Part shown: one piece after another, positions 42,652-53,122 of the stretch
Layout of the letters: each line of letters starts with the position of its first letter
Numbering within the stretch: the first letter of the stretch is position 1
DNA from: Streptomyces sp. NRRL F-5630
GTDB taxonomy: Bacteria; Actinomycetota; Actinomycetes; Streptomycetales; Streptomycetaceae
NCBI RefSeq assembly: GCF_000719475.1
Contig: NZ_JOGO01000023.1
Span: forward strand, 1 to 64,000
Length of the DNA: 64,000 nucleotides
Direction: 5' to 3'
Position numbers and translations under genes: made by a program
The notes under the pieces: generated by a model
What the model saw: only the letters and a program-made list of their open reading frames with translations
The model's database searches: none
What the model was told of the DNA's origin: nothing

Positions 42652-43575
42652 ATGCGCAGAAGGGAATCCGTCGTGGCCGGGCCCGGCAGGGCGCTGCTGC
42701 GCTACCTCGCCTATCCCGTGCTGCTCGTCGCCACCGTGCTCGTCGCGGGTCTGGCCCTCGCGGGGGACTGGGACCCGGAGCGGGTGAGCCCGTTCTTCCT
42801 CCTGTCCGTCGTGGTCTACCTGACGGTCCTGGAGCGGCTCATCCCGTACGAGCGCGCCTGGCAGCCCACCGCCGCCGAGTGGCGCTGGTACGGCGTCTGG
42901 TTCGTGCTCACGATGCTCGCGAGCGCCTTCGCGCAGTTCCTCGTCACGGCCCTCATGACGCGCGTCGCGACCGGCCACCCGGTGCTGCCGCTCGGGGCCG
43001 AACTGCCCCTCACCCTCCTCGCCGGCTCCCTCGCCGGCTACGTCACCCACCGGCTCGGACACACCAACCGGCACCTGTGGAAGCTCCACGGCGTGCACCA
43101 CGTCCCGGCGAAGGTCAACGTGGCGAACAACGGCGTCAACCACGTGCTCGACATCGTCTTCTCCCAGGGCTGCGTGCAGCTCCTGCTCGCGGCCGTCGGC
43201 TTCTCCGCCCACTCCGTGCTCGCCTCGGGACTCTTCGTCGCGGCCCAGGGCTACTTCATCCACGCCAACATCGACGTCCGGATCGGCCCGTTCAACCACG
43301 TCCTGGCCAGCCCCGAGCAGCACCGCCTGCACCACAGCACGCGGCTCGCCGAGGCCGGGCACTACGGCTCCGACCTCTCCGTGTGGGACCACCTCTTCGG
43401 CAGCTTCACCTGGCACCCGGGCCGTACGCCCGCCGCCATCGGGCTCCACGACCCCACTTCCTTCCCGCGGACCGGCGACATCCTCGGCAGCCTCCTCCAC
43501 CCCGTGCGGCGCTCCCCACGCCCGCGGGAGGAGCAGGCTCCCGTCGCCCCCACGGACGGCCACCAGGGCGCCTGA
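42652..43575 (+). CDS. ftdA: Sterol-desaturase-like fatty acid hydroxylase of the PTM cluster
   Basis: This membrane protein has 307 residues with several hydrophobic segments (VLLVATVLVAGLALAG at the start). It carries the eight-His diiron pattern of the fatty acid hydroxylase family: HRLGH, then KLHGVHH, then HRLHHS. In PTM pathways the homologous enzyme hydroxylates the ornithine-derived part of the macrolactam. It is the first gene of the cluster, 142 bases before the PKS-NRPS. ATG 42652 follows a G-rich ribosome-binding site; the upstream open frame is not family-like. The symbol is by synteny with the frontalamide cluster. Confidence 0.88.
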   Translation: MRRRESVVAGPGRALLRYLAYPVLLVATVLVAGLALAGDWDPERVSPFFLLSVVVYLTVLERLIPYERAWQPTAAEWRWYGVWFVLTMLASAFAQFLVTALMTRVATGHPVLPLGAELPLTLLAGSLAGYVTHRLGHTNRHLWKLHGVHHVPAKVNVANNGVNHVLDIVFSQGCVQLLLAAVGFSAHSVLASGLFVAAQGYFIHANIDVRIGPFNHVLASPEQHRLHHSTRLAEAGHYGSDLSVWDHLFGSFTWHPGRTPAAIGLHDPTSFPRTGDILGSLLHPVRRSPRPREEQAPVAPTDGHQGA

Positions 43576-43717
43576 GCGAGGCCCGCGCCCGCGCCCTGCC
43601 CCGGTCCGTCCCCGTACCGACGTCCCGACTCCCTCTGCCCTTCCCCCGTACCACCACTGACTTTGCCGCGCCCCGGTCCGCTCCCGGAGGCCGCGCGAAC
43701 CCGAGGAGTGTGCCCAC

Positions 43718-46700
43718 ATGGCCGCCGCCCACAGCGAGTCCCCGGCCACGGGAGCCCCGCGCGCTGACGCCCCGCAGCCCGCGCACCACCACCCCGCCAC
43801 CGACCAGGACCCGCCGCCCCCGCCCCGCGCCCCGGTCGCGGACGGCGAGAAGATCGCGATCATCGGGATCGGCTGCCGGCTCCCCGGCGGCGCGGGCGAC
43901 CACCGCGCCTACTGGCAGAACCTGATCACCGGCAAGGACTGCGTGACGCCCACGCCCGCCGACCGCTACGACACGACGACGCTCGGCAGCCGCCACCGCG
44001 ACAAGCCGGGCCGCCTCACCGGCGGACGCGGCGGCTACATCGACGGCTTCGACCGCTTCGAGCCCGCCTTCTTCGGGATCAGCGGGCGCGAGGCCGACCA
44101 CATGGACCCCCAGCAGCGCAAGCTCCTGGAGGTCGCCTGGGAGGCCCTGGAGGACGGCGGACAGCGCCCGGAGAACCTCGTCGGCTCCAACACGGCCGTC
44201 TACGTCGGCGCGTTCACGCTCGACTACAAGATCCTCCAGTTCGCCGACCTCGGCTTCGAGACCCTCGCCGCGCACACCGCGACGGGCACGATGATGACGA
44301 TGGTCTCGAACCGCATCTCGCACGTCTTCGACTTCCGCGGCCCGAGCCTCACCGTCGACACGGCGTGCAGCTCCTCGCTCGTCACCGTGCACCTCGCCCG
44401 CCAGGCGCTCCTGCGCGGCGAGACGGACCTCGCCCTCGCGGGCGGCGTGCTGCTGCACATGACCCCGCAGTACACGATCGCCGAGACGAAGGGCGGCTTC
44501 CTTTCGCGGAGCGGCAGTTCACGCGCCTTCGACGCGAGCGCCGAGGGGTACGTGCGGGCCGAGGGCGTCGGACTCGTCGCGCTCAAGCGGCTCTCGGACG
44601 CGCTGCGCGACGGCGACCCCGTCCACGCCGTGCTCACGGGCAGCGGCGTCAACCAGGACGGCCGCACCCCCGGCATCACCGTGCCGAGCGGCGCGGCGCA
44701 GACCCGCCTCGTGCGGGAGGTCTGCGCGGAGGCCGGGATCGCGCCCGGTCAGCTCCAGTACGTCGAGGCGCACGGCACCTCGACGCCCGTCGGCGACCCG
44801 ATCGAGGCGAACGCGCTCGCGCGGGTGCTCGCCGAGGGCCGCCGGCCCGGCGACGCCTGCTACGTCGGCTCCGTCAAGACGAACATCGGGCACACCGAGT
44901 CGGCCGCCGGGATCGCCGGGCTCATCAAGACCGCGCTCGCCGTCGAGCACGGAATCATCCCGCCCCACCTGCACCTCGACACGCTCAACCCCGCGATCGA
45001 CGCCGACAGCCTCCCCTACGAGATCCCCGCCGTCGCCACGCCGTGGCCCGCGCACGAGGGACCGGCGCGGGCCGGGGTGAACTCCTTCGGCTTCGGCGGC
45101 ACGAACGCGCACCTGATCATCGAGGAGGCCCCGGCCCGTCCCCCCGCCGGGCCCGCCGCCGCGCGCCCCTGGACGGTGCTGCCGCTCAGCACCCGGCACC
45201 CCGAGGCGCTCGCGCGCCGGGCGGCGCAGGTACGGGCCGAGCTGGATCAGGAGGTGGCGCTCGACGACCTCGGGCACACCCTCGCGCACCGCAGGCAGCA
45301 CCTAGAGACACGGCTCGCCGTCGTCCACTCCTCCCGCGCGTCCCTGCGCGAGGCCCTCGACGCCTACACGGCGGGGACCCCGCACCCGCGCGTCGTCGAG
45401 AACCGGCGCCTGGAGCCCGAGGACCGGCGGCTCGTGTGGGTCTACACCGGGATGGGCCCCCAGTGGTGGGGCATGGGGCAGGGCCTCCTCGCGAGCGAGC
45501 CCGTCTTCCGGGCCGCCGTCGAGGAGTGCGACCGGGAGATCCACGCGCTCGCGGGCTGGTCGCTCCTGGAGGAGATGGGCCGGGACGCCGCATCCTCGCG
45601 GATGGCGCAGACATGGCTCGCCCAGCCCGCCAACTTCGCCGTCCAGTACGGGCTCTCCCGGCTCTGGCACGCGTACGGCGTGCGGCCCGACGCGATCGTC
45701 GGGCACAGCACGGGCGAGATCGCCGCCTTCCACGAGGCCGGGGTCTACACGCTGCACGAGGCGTGCGCGATCGCCGTGCACCGCAGCCGCCTCCAGCACA
45801 AGCTCGCGGGGGCCGGCGGGATGCTCGCCGTGGGACTCCCCGAGGAGGAGGCGGAGCGCGCACTGCGCGCGTACCGGGGGCGCGTGGCCGTCGCGGCCGT
45901 GAACAGCCCCGGCGCGGTGACCCTCGCGGGGGACACGGACGCGCTGGAGGAACTGGCCGCGCACCTCACGCGGGAGCAGGTCTTCGCCAAGGCGCTGACC
46001 GTCGAAGTCCCGTACCACTCGCACAAGATGGACGCCATCAAGGACGAACTCCTCGACGCGCTCGCCTTCCTGGACCCGCGGGCGCCGCGCGTCCCGCTGG
46101 AACTGACCGGCATGGAGGCGAACGCGGACGGGGTGCGGCTCGACGCCGCGTACTGGTGGCGCAATGTCCGCGAGCGCGTCCACTTCCGCTCCGCCGTCGA
46201 CCGGCTCGTCCGCGACGGGCACCGGCTCTTCCTGGAGGTCGGCCCCCACCCCGCGCTCGCCCACTCGCTGCGTGAGTGCGCCGAGGCCGCCGGGCACGAG
46301 GCCGTCACCGTGCCCTCGATCCGCCGTGCCGAGGACGAGCCCGAGCGCTTCGCCGTCTCGCTCGCGACCCTGCACACCCTCGGCCGCCCCATCGACTGGG
46401 ACGCGCTCCAGCCCACCGGGACGACGGTTCCGCTGCCCGCGTACCCGTGGCGCGAGGAGCGGCACTGGGTCGAGCCCGCGAACGTCGCCCGGGTGCGCCT
46501 CGGCCACTTGGACCACCCGCTCCTCGGCCGCCGCAGCGCTCACGCCGCGCCCACCTGGGAGTCCGCGCTCGACACCGAGCGGCTCCCCTACCTCGCCGAT
46601 CACCAGATCCAGGGCACCGCCGTCTTCCCGGCCGCCGGGTACGTGGAGATGGCCGCGCAGGCCGTACGGGCCCTGACCGGCGCGCCGCGCGTGCGCCTCG

Positions 46701-49700
46701 CGGGTGTCGACCTGCGCAAGGCGCTCTTCCTCGCCGAGGACGCCACGCGCACCGTGCAGTTCAGCCTCGACCCCGAGACGGCCGCGTTCACGATCGCGAC
46801 CCCCGGGGACGCGGACACCGAGCCCGTCGTGCACGCGGCGGGGGTGCTGCGCTCGGGACAGCCCGCCGCGCTCGGCCCGGCGCTGGACCTCGCCGGGGTG
46901 CGGGCGCGCACGGAGCGCCGTCTCGACGCGGAGACGTGCTACGCGGGGCTCGCGGCGCTCGGCTACCACTACGGGCCCGCCTTCCAGGCCATCGAGGAGG
47001 TGTGGACGGGCGAGGGCGACGTGCTCGCGAAGGTGCGGCCCCCGGCCGGGCTCCTCGGCCCCGACGCCGGGAACCACCACCTGCACCCCGTCCTGCTCGA
47101 CGCCTGCTTCCAGGCGCTGCTCACCCGGCAGATCCCCGGCGGCCCGGCGCGGCCCCCCGCCTCCGGGGTCCGGCTCCCGCTCTCGCTCGGCGAGCTGGAC
47201 CTCGCCGCGAGCGGCGACCGGGCGCTGTGGGTGCACGGCACGGTGACGCGCGACGACGGACGGGAACTGCTCGCCGACCTCGCGCTCTACGACGCCGAGG
47301 ACGGCACCGCACTCGGGCGCGTGACCGGCTTCCGCGCCGCCGACATCGACCAGGTCTCCACGACCGTGTCCCGCGCGACCGTGGACTCGTGGCTCGCGCT
47401 GCCGGAGTGGGTGCCCCTGCCGGAGCGCGACGCGCTGCCGGAAGCCGGTGCGCCGGGCCCCCGCGACTGGCTCGTCCTCGCCGACACCACCGGGATCGCC
47501 GACGCCTTCGCGGCGCTCGTACGGGAACGGGGCGACCGCTGCCGTCTCGTCCGGCCGGGGACGCGGTACGCGCGGGACGAGGCCGGGGACGTGACCCTCA
47601 CCCCCGAGGACCCCGTGCACCTGGACCGGCTCTTCGCCGAACTCGACGGCGAGGGAGCGCCGTTCCGCGGCGAGGTCGTGCATCTGTGGAACCTCGGGCA
47701 CCCGGCACCGGCCGCGTCCTCGGCCGCGGAGGTCGCGACGGCGACCGCGCGCGGCGCGTGGACGCTCGTCGCCCTCGCCCGCGTGCTGCGCGCCCGCCGC
47801 GACACCTGCCGCCTGCACGTCGTGACGCGCGGGGCGCAGCCCGTCGCGGACGGGGACGGCGTGGCACCGCTCGGGGCACCCGCCTGGGGCGTCACGCGCG
47901 TCCTGCGCCACCAGGAACTCGCGGGACACCGCGGGAAGCTGATCGACCTCGACCCGGCGAGGACCCCCGCCGCCGAGGAGGCGGCGACGCTGCTCGCCGA
48001 GTTCCTCACCGACGACGAGGAGGAGATCGGGCTGCGCGGCGCCACCCGCGCCACACTGCGGCTGCGGCCCGCCGGGGAGCGGCTCACCGGGCCCCTCCCG
48101 CCCCGCCTGCGCCCGGACGGCACGTACCTCGTGACCGGGGCCTTCGGCGCGCTCGGCCGGCTCCTGTGCCGCACCCTCGTCCGGCGCGGCGCGCGGCGGC
48201 TCGTGCTCCTGGGCCGGACGCCGCTGCCACCGCGTGCCGCGTGGCGCGCGACCGACCCGGACAGCCGGGCCGGGCAGGCGATCGCGCTCGTCAGGGAGAT
48301 CGAGGCGCTCGGCGCGAGCGTCGTGCTCGCGCCCGTCGACCTCACCGACGAGGCCGCCTTCACGGGCTGGCTCGCCACGTACCGCGCGGGCGACCCGCCC
48401 CCGTTGCGTGGCGTCTTCCACCTCGCGGGGCAGGTCCGCGACACCCTCCTCGCCGACATCGACCGCGAAGCCTTCGACACCGTCCACGCCCCCAAGACCA
48501 CCGGGGCGTACCTGCTCGACACGCACCTGCGGGACGAACCCCTGGAGCACTTCGTGCTCTTCGCGTCCGTCGCCTCGCTCCTCACGACGGCGGGACAGAC
48601 CAACTACGCGGCGGGCAACGCCTTCCTCGACGCGCTCGCGCACCGCCGCCGCGCGGCCGGACTGCCCGCGCTCGCGCTCGACTGGGGCCCCTGGGCGACC
48701 GGCATGATCGAGGAACTGGGCCTCGAAGCGCACTACCTGCACAGCCGGGGCATGAACTCGCTGAGCCCCGACGCGGGCATGAGCGTCCTCGAACGCGTCC
48801 TCGGCCAGGACGTCGCCCAGCTCGTCGTCGCGACCGTCGTCGACTGGCGCACCTTCCTCGCGTGGTACGACACCCCGCCCGCCCTCGTCCAGGACCTCGC
48901 CGCCGCCGCGGGCGACCGGGCGGCCGACGAGGAGGGCGACCTCCTCGCCGCCCTCCGCGCCGCCGGGCCCGAGGAGCGGCGCGCCCTCGTCACGGAGCGC
49001 TTCACGCGCCTGGTCGCCGCCGTGCTCCGCGCCGCGCCCGAGGAGATCGACCCCGCCGGCGGCCTCGGCGCCCTCGGCCTCGACTCGCTCCTCGCGATGG
49101 AGCTGCGCGCCCGCTCGCAGGCCGAGCTGGGCGTCGCGCCACCCGTCGTCGCGCTGCTCAGCAACACACCGGTCGCCGAGCTGGCGACGCGCCTGTACGA
49201 GGAGCTGACCGAGCGCCTCGGGCGGGACGACTCCGCCGAAGGCACCGCCACCGTCGAACTCTGGGACGACGACGGCGACTTCCCGCTCACCCAGAACCAG
49301 AAGGCCCTCTGGTTCCTCAAGCAGCTCAACCCCGACGGGCACGCCTACAACATCGGCGGCGCCGTCGAGGTGCGGGCCGTGCTCGACCCCGAGCTGATGT
49401 TCGCCGCGGTGCGCAGGCTCGTCGCCCGCCACCCCGCGCTGCGCACCGGCTTCCACCTGCGCGAGGGCCGCCCCGTGCAGCGCATCGGGGACGGCCGCGA
49501 GCCCGACCTCGACTGGTACGACGTCGAGGGCCAGGAGTGGGAGGAGATCAGGGAACGGATCATCCACGAGTACCGCGCGCGGTACGACCTGGAGCACGAC
49601 GCGCTCTTCCGCTTCCGGCTCTTCCGGCGCGGCCCCGACCGCTGGATCATCATGAAGGCCGTCCACCACATCGTCTCGGACGCGGTGTCGACCTTCACGT

Positions 49701-52700
49701 TCATCGAAGAGCTGCTGGAAGTCTACGAGGCCCTGAAGGAGGGCCGCGAACCGGCGCTCGCGCCCGTGCCCGCGCGGTACGTCGACTTCCTCAACCAGCA
49801 GAACAAGTTCCTCGCCTCGCCCGAGGCCGCCCGGATGCGCGACTACTGGCGCGCGCACCTTCCCGCCGAGGTCCCGCTCCTCGACCTGCCCACCGACCGC
49901 CCGCGCCCGGCCGTGCAGACGCACAACGGGGCCTCGGAGTTCTTCGTGCTCGACGAGGCGCTCAGCGCCCGCGTGCACACCCTCGCGCAGCGGCACGGCG
50001 TCACCCCGTTCATGGTGCTCCTCGCCACGTACTACGTGCTCCTGCACCGCTGGTCCGGGCAGGACGACCTCGTCGTGGGCAGCCCCGTGACGGGCCGCAC
50101 CCGGCAGGAGTTCTCCTCCGTGTACGGGTACTTCGTCAACCCGCTGCCCCTGCACGCGGACCTCTCCGGCGACCCGGGGGTCGAAACGCTGCTCGCCCAG
50201 GTGCGCGACACGGTGCTCGGCGGGCTCGACCACCAGGAGTACCCCTTCGTGCTCCTCGTCGACGAACTCGGCCTCCAGCACGACTCCAGTCGCTCCGCCG
50301 TCTTCCAGGCGATGTTCATCCTCCTCACCCACAAGGTCGCCACGGAGCAGTACGGCTACCGCCTGGAGTACATCGAACTGCCGGAGGAAGAAGGCCAGTT
50401 CGACTTGACGCTGAGCGTGTACGAGGAAGAGGCGGAAGGGCGCTTCCACTGCGTCCTGAAGTACAACACCGACCTCTTCGACCCCGCCACCGTGCGCCGC
50501 ATGGCCGCGCACTACACCCACCTGCTCGACAGCCTCACGCACGCGGCGCCCGAGGCACCCGTCTCCTCGCTCGACCTGCTCGCCGCGCGCGAACGCGAGG
50601 AACTGGTACGGGAGACGAGCGGCGCCGGGCGCCGGGCGCTCACGGCGGGCACGCTCCCGGTGCACCGGCTCTTCGAGCGGGCGGCGCGCGAGAACGCCCC
50701 GGCGGTCGCGGTACGGGTGCCGGGAGGCGCCTCCGTGACGTACGGGGAACTCATGGCGGCTTCGGGGGACGTGGCCGCGCGGCTCCGGGCCCTCGGCGTC
50801 GGCCACGGCTCCGTCGTCGGGGTCGCGCTGCCCAAGTCGCCCGAGCTGGTGGCCCACCTGCTCGGAGTGCTGCGGGCCGGGGGCGCCTATCTGCCGCTCG
50901 ACCCGGCGCTCCCCGCCGAGCGCCTCGCGAAGGTGCTCACGGGGGCGGGCGCCGCGCTGGTGATCACGGCGGCGGGGGCGGAGCCCGCGGACGGGCTGCC
51001 CTGCCCGCGGCTCTCGGTCACCGCGCTCGCGGCCACCGAGGCACGCGCGGAGGGGGAACCGGCCGACGACCTCGACGCCCCCGCCTACGTCATCCACACC
51101 TCCGGCTCCACCGGGGAGCCGAAGGCGGTCCGGGTCGCCCACCGCAACCTCGCCGCCGCCTACGCCTCCTGGCACCGCGAGTACCGCCTCGGCGAGGAGG
51201 TGCGCGTCCACCTCCAGAGCGCGCAGCCGTCGTTCGACGTCTTCACGGGCGACCTCGTGCGCGCCCTGTGCTCCGGCGGGACCCTCGTCCTCGCCGGGCG
51301 CGACCTGCTGCTGGACACCGCCCGCCTTTACGAGGTCCTGCGCGAGGAGCGCGTGGACTGCGCCGAGTTCGTGCCCGCCCTCGTGCGCGGGCTCATGGAC
51401 CACTGCGTGCGCGAGGGCGTGGGGCTCGACTTCCTTCGGCTCCTCGTCGTCGGCTCCGACACGTGGAAGGTCGCCGAGTACGAACGGCTCAGGGAACTGG
51501 CGGGGCCGGGCACCCGCGTCCTGAACTCCTACGGCGTCACCGAGGCCACGATCGACAGCGCCTTCTTCGAGGGCCCGGCCGACGGGCTCGACCCCGGGCT
51601 CGCCGTCCCCATCGGCCGCCCGCTCCCGCACGCCACGCTCCACGTCCTCGACCCGCACGACAACCCGTTGCCCGCCGGGATCACCGGCGAGCTGTGGATC
51701 GGCGGCGAGGGCGTCGCGCTCGGGTACGCGGGGCGGCCCGAGCTGACCGCCGAACGGTTCACGGAGCGCGAGCTGCTGCAGGGAGCCGGGGCCGAACGGC
51801 TCTACCGCACGGGCGACCTCGCGCGGTGGGACACGGCCGGGCGCCTCCACCTCCTCGGCCGCGCCGACAGCCAGGTCAAGCTGCGCGGACACCGCGTCGA
51901 GACGGGTGAGATCGAGGCGCACCTCGCCGCGCGGCCGGGCATCGCGCGCGCCGTTGTCGCGGTCCGCCCCGGCACGGGCGGCGAGGACGCGCTGTGCGCC
52001 TGGTACGTGCCCGAGCCGGGCGCCGAGGTGAGCCGCGCCGCTTTGCGCCGCGCGCTCGCGGACGCGCTGCCCTCGTACCTCGTACCGGCGCACCTCACCG
52101 AGGTCGCCGCGCTGCCGCTCACCGCGCACGGCAAGGTGGATGTGCGCGCGCTGCCGGCGCCGCGCGCACAGGACGCGCAGGCCGCGTACGAGCCGCCCGT
52201 GACCCTTTACGAGGTGAGCATGGCGAAGCACTGGGAGGCGTTGCTCGGACTGGAACGGGCCGGGCTCGCGGACGACTTCTTCGCCTCGGGCGGCAGCTCC
52301 ATCAAGCTCATCGAGCTGCTGCACCACCTGCGCACCGAGTTCGGCGTGGGCGTGCCCGTCAGCCGTCTCTACCAGGTCACGACGCTGCACGGGATGGCCG
52401 CCGCCGTCGAGGAACGCGTCACCGGCACGACGGCCGACGAGGTCCCGCACCTCGTCTTCAACCCGGAGGCGGAGCGCCCGCTGTTCTGCTTCCCGCCCGC
52501 CGGGGGCCACGGGCTCGTGTACCGGGGCCTCGCGGCCTCGCTGCCCGGCCACCGGCTCATCGCCTTCAACTACCTCCCGGGCGACGACAAGGTGAGCAGG
52601 TACGCGGATCTCGTCGAGGCGGCCGTGCCGGAGGGGCCGGTGCCGCTGCTCGGGTACTCGCTCGGCGGCAACCTCGCCTTCGAGGTGGCGCGCGCACTGG

Positions 52701-53122
52701 AGGCGCGCGGACGGGAGGTCGCTCACGTGGTCGTGCTCGACTCGCGCCGCACCCTGGAGGCGTACGAACCCGGCCCCGAGGTCCTGAAGGCGTTCGAGAC
52801 CGAACTCGGCCACCACCTCCACCAGCACACCGGCTCGGAGATCGTCACGGCGGCGGTCATGGAGCACGCCGCCGAGTACCTGCGCTTCTGCGGGCGCACA
52901 CCGAACACGGGGACGCTCGCGGCACCCGTGAGCGTGCTCACGGACGAGGACAAGGCGGACCTGTACGAGGAAGGGGTGCCGGGCTCCTGGCACGGGTCAT
53001 CGGCGGCGGGCCACCGGGTCCTGTGCGGCTTCGGGACGCACGCCGAGATGCTCGACGCGGAGCACCTGCCGCGCAACGCGGAGCTGGTGCGGCGGCTGCT
53101 CGACGCGGAGGTGACGTCGTGA
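43718..53122 (+). CDS. ftdB: Iterative hybrid PKS-NRPS for polycyclic tetramate macrolactam
   Basis: The protein has 3134 residues in one chain: KS-AT-DH-KR-ACP-C-A-PCP-TE, the PTM synthase order without an enoyl reductase. KS: Cys217 in TACSSS, His352, His392. AT: Ser664 in GHSTGE, followed by VPYHSHKMD. DH: His962 in HQIQGTAVFP and Asp1128. KR: TGAFGALG with Tyr1630 in NYAAGNAF. ACP: Ser1790 in LGLDSLL. C: HHIVSDA at 1983-1989. A: TSGSTGEPKA and YRTGDLARW. PCP: Ser2861 in GGSSIK. TE: Ser2981 in GYSLGG. By family knowledge it makes two polyene chains, attaches both to ornithine and releases a tetramate by Dieckmann-type cyclisation. GAGGAG precedes ATG 43718. Confidence 0.95.
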   Translation: MAAAHSESPATGAPRADAPQPAHHHPATDQDPPPPPRAPVADGEKIAIIGIGCRLPGGAGDHRAYWQNLITGKDCVTPTPADRYDTTTLGSRHRDKPGRLTGGRGGYIDGFDRFEPAFFGISGREADHMDPQQRKLLEVAWEALEDGGQRPENLVGSNTAVYVGAFTLDYKILQFADLGFETLAAHTATGTMMTMVSNRISHVFDFRGPSLTVDTACSSSLVTVHLARQALLRGETDLALAGGVLLHMTPQYTIAETKGGFLSRSGSSRAFDASAEGYVRAEGVGLVALKRLSDALRDGDPVHAVLTGSGVNQDGRTPGITVPSGAAQTRLVREVCAEAGIAPGQLQYVEAHGTSTPVGDPIEANALARVLAEGRRPGDACYVGSVKTNIGHTESAAGIAGLIKTALAVEHGIIPPHLHLDTLNPAIDADSLPYEIPAVATPWPAHEGPARAGVNSFGFGGTNAHLIIEEAPARPPAGPAAARPWTVLPLSTRHPEALARRAAQVRAELDQEVALDDLGHTLAHRRQHLETRLAVVHSSRASLREALDAYTAGTPHPRVVENRRLEPEDRRLVWVYTGMGPQWWGMGQGLLASEPVFRAAVEECDREIHALAGWSLLEEMGRDAASSRMAQTWLAQPANFAVQYGLSRLWHAYGVRPDAIVGHSTGEIAAFHEAGVYTLHEACAIAVHRSRLQHKLAGAGGMLAVGLPEEEAERALRAYRGRVAVAAVNSPGAVTLAGDTDALEELAAHLTREQVFAKALTVEVPYHSHKMDAIKDELLDALAFLDPRAPRVPLELTGMEANADGVRLDAAYWWRNVRERVHFRSAVDRLVRDGHRLFLEVGPHPALAHSLRECAEAAGHEAVTVPSIRRAEDEPERFAVSLATLHTLGRPIDWDALQPTGTTVPLPAYPWREERHWVEPANVARVRLGHLDHPLLGRRSAHAAPTWESALDTERLPYLADHQIQGTAVFPAAGYVEMAAQAVRALTGAPRVRLAGVDLRKALFLAEDATRTVQFSLDPETAAFTIATPGDADTEPVVHAAGVLRSGQPAALGPALDLAGVRARTERRLDAETCYAGLAALGYHYGPAFQAIEEVWTGEGDVLAKVRPPAGLLGPDAGNHHLHPVLLDACFQALLTRQIPGGPARPPASGVRLPLSLGELDLAASGDRALWVHGTVTRDDGRELLADLALYDAEDGTALGRVTGFRAADIDQVSTTVSRATVDSWLALPEWVPLPERDALPEAGAPGPRDWLVLADTTGIADAFAALVRERGDRCRLVRPGTRYARDEAGDVTLTPEDPVHLDRLFAELDGEGAPFRGEVVHLWNLGHPAPAASSAAEVATATARGAWTLVALARVLRARRDTCRLHVVTRGAQPVADGDGVAPLGAPAWGVTRVLRHQELAGHRGKLIDLDPARTPAAEEAATLLAEFLTDDEEEIGLRGATRATLRLRPAGERLTGPLPPRLRPDGTYLVTGAFGALGRLLCRTLVRRGARRLVLLGRTPLPPRAAWRATDPDSRAGQAIALVREIEALGASVVLAPVDLTDEAAFTGWLATYRAGDPPPLRGVFHLAGQVRDTLLADIDREAFDTVHAPKTTGAYLLDTHLRDEPLEHFVLFASVASLLTTAGQTNYAAGNAFLDALAHRRRAAGLPALALDWGPWATGMIEELGLEAHYLHSRGMNSLSPDAGMSVLERVLGQDVAQLVVATVVDWRTFLAWYDTPPALVQDLAAAAGDRAADEEGDLLAALRAAGPEERRALVTERFTRLVAAVLRAAPEEIDPAGGLGALGLDSLLAMELRARSQAELGVAPPVVALLSNTPVAELATRLYEELTERLGRDDSAEGTATVELWDDDGDFPLTQNQKALWFLKQLNPDGHAYNIGGAVEVRAVLDPELMFAAVRRLVARHPALRTGFHLREGRPVQRIGDGREPDLDWYDVEGQEWEEIRERIIHEYRARYDLEHDALFRFRLFRRGPDRWIIMKAVHHIVSDAVSTFTFIEELLEVYEALKEGREPALAPVPARYVDFLNQQNKFLASPEAARMRDYWRAHLPAEVPLLDLPTDRPRPAVQTHNGASEFFVLDEALSARVHTLAQRHGVTPFMVLLATYYVLLHRWSGQDDLVVGSPVTGRTRQEFSSVYGYFVNPLPLHADLSGDPGVETLLAQVRDTVLGGLDHQEYPFVLLVDELGLQHDSSRSAVFQAMFILLTHKVATEQYGYRLEYIELPEEEGQFDLTLSVYEEEAEGRFHCVLKYNTDLFDPATVRRMAAHYTHLLDSLTHAAPEAPVSSLDLLAAREREELVRETSGAGRRALTAGTLPVHRLFERAARENAPAVAVRVPGGASVTYGELMAASGDVAARLRALGVGHGSVVGVALPKSPELVAHLLGVLRAGGAYLPLDPALPAERLAKVLTGAGAALVITAAGAEPADGLPCPRLSVTALAATEARAEGEPADDLDAPAYVIHTSGSTGEPKAVRVAHRNLAAAYASWHREYRLGEEVRVHLQSAQPSFDVFTGDLVRALCSGGTLVLAGRDLLLDTARLYEVLREERVDCAEFVPALVRGLMDHCVREGVGLDFLRLLVVGSDTWKVAEYERLRELAGPGTRVLNSYGVTEATIDSAFFEGPADGLDPGLAVPIGRPLPHATLHVLDPHDNPLPAGITGELWIGGEGVALGYAGRPELTAERFTERELLQGAGAERLYRTGDLARWDTAGRLHLLGRADSQVKLRGHRVETGEIEAHLAARPGIARAVVAVRPGTGGEDALCAWYVPEPGAEVSRAALRRALADALPSYLVPAHLTEVAALPLTAHGKVDVRALPAPRAQDAQAAYEPPVTLYEVSMAKHWEALLGLERAGLADDFFASGGSSIKLIELLHHLRTEFGVGVPVSRLYQVTTLHGMAAAVEERVTGTTADEVPHLVFNPEAERPLFCFPPAGGHGLVYRGLAASLPGHRLIAFNYLPGDDKVSRYADLVEAAVPEGPVPLLGYSLGGNLAFEVARALEARGREVAHVVVLDSRRTLEAYEPGPEVLKAFETELGHHLHQHTGSEIVTAAVMEHAAEYLRFCGRTPNTGTLAAPVSVLTDEDKADLYEEGVPGSWHGSSAAGHRVLCGFGTHAEMLDAEHLPRNAELVRRLLDAEVTS

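Noticed and set aside
45302..52993. A 2563-residue open frame on the minus strand opposite the PKS-NRPS
   Set aside because: Shadow frame created by G+C bias. All catalytic motifs are on the plus strand.
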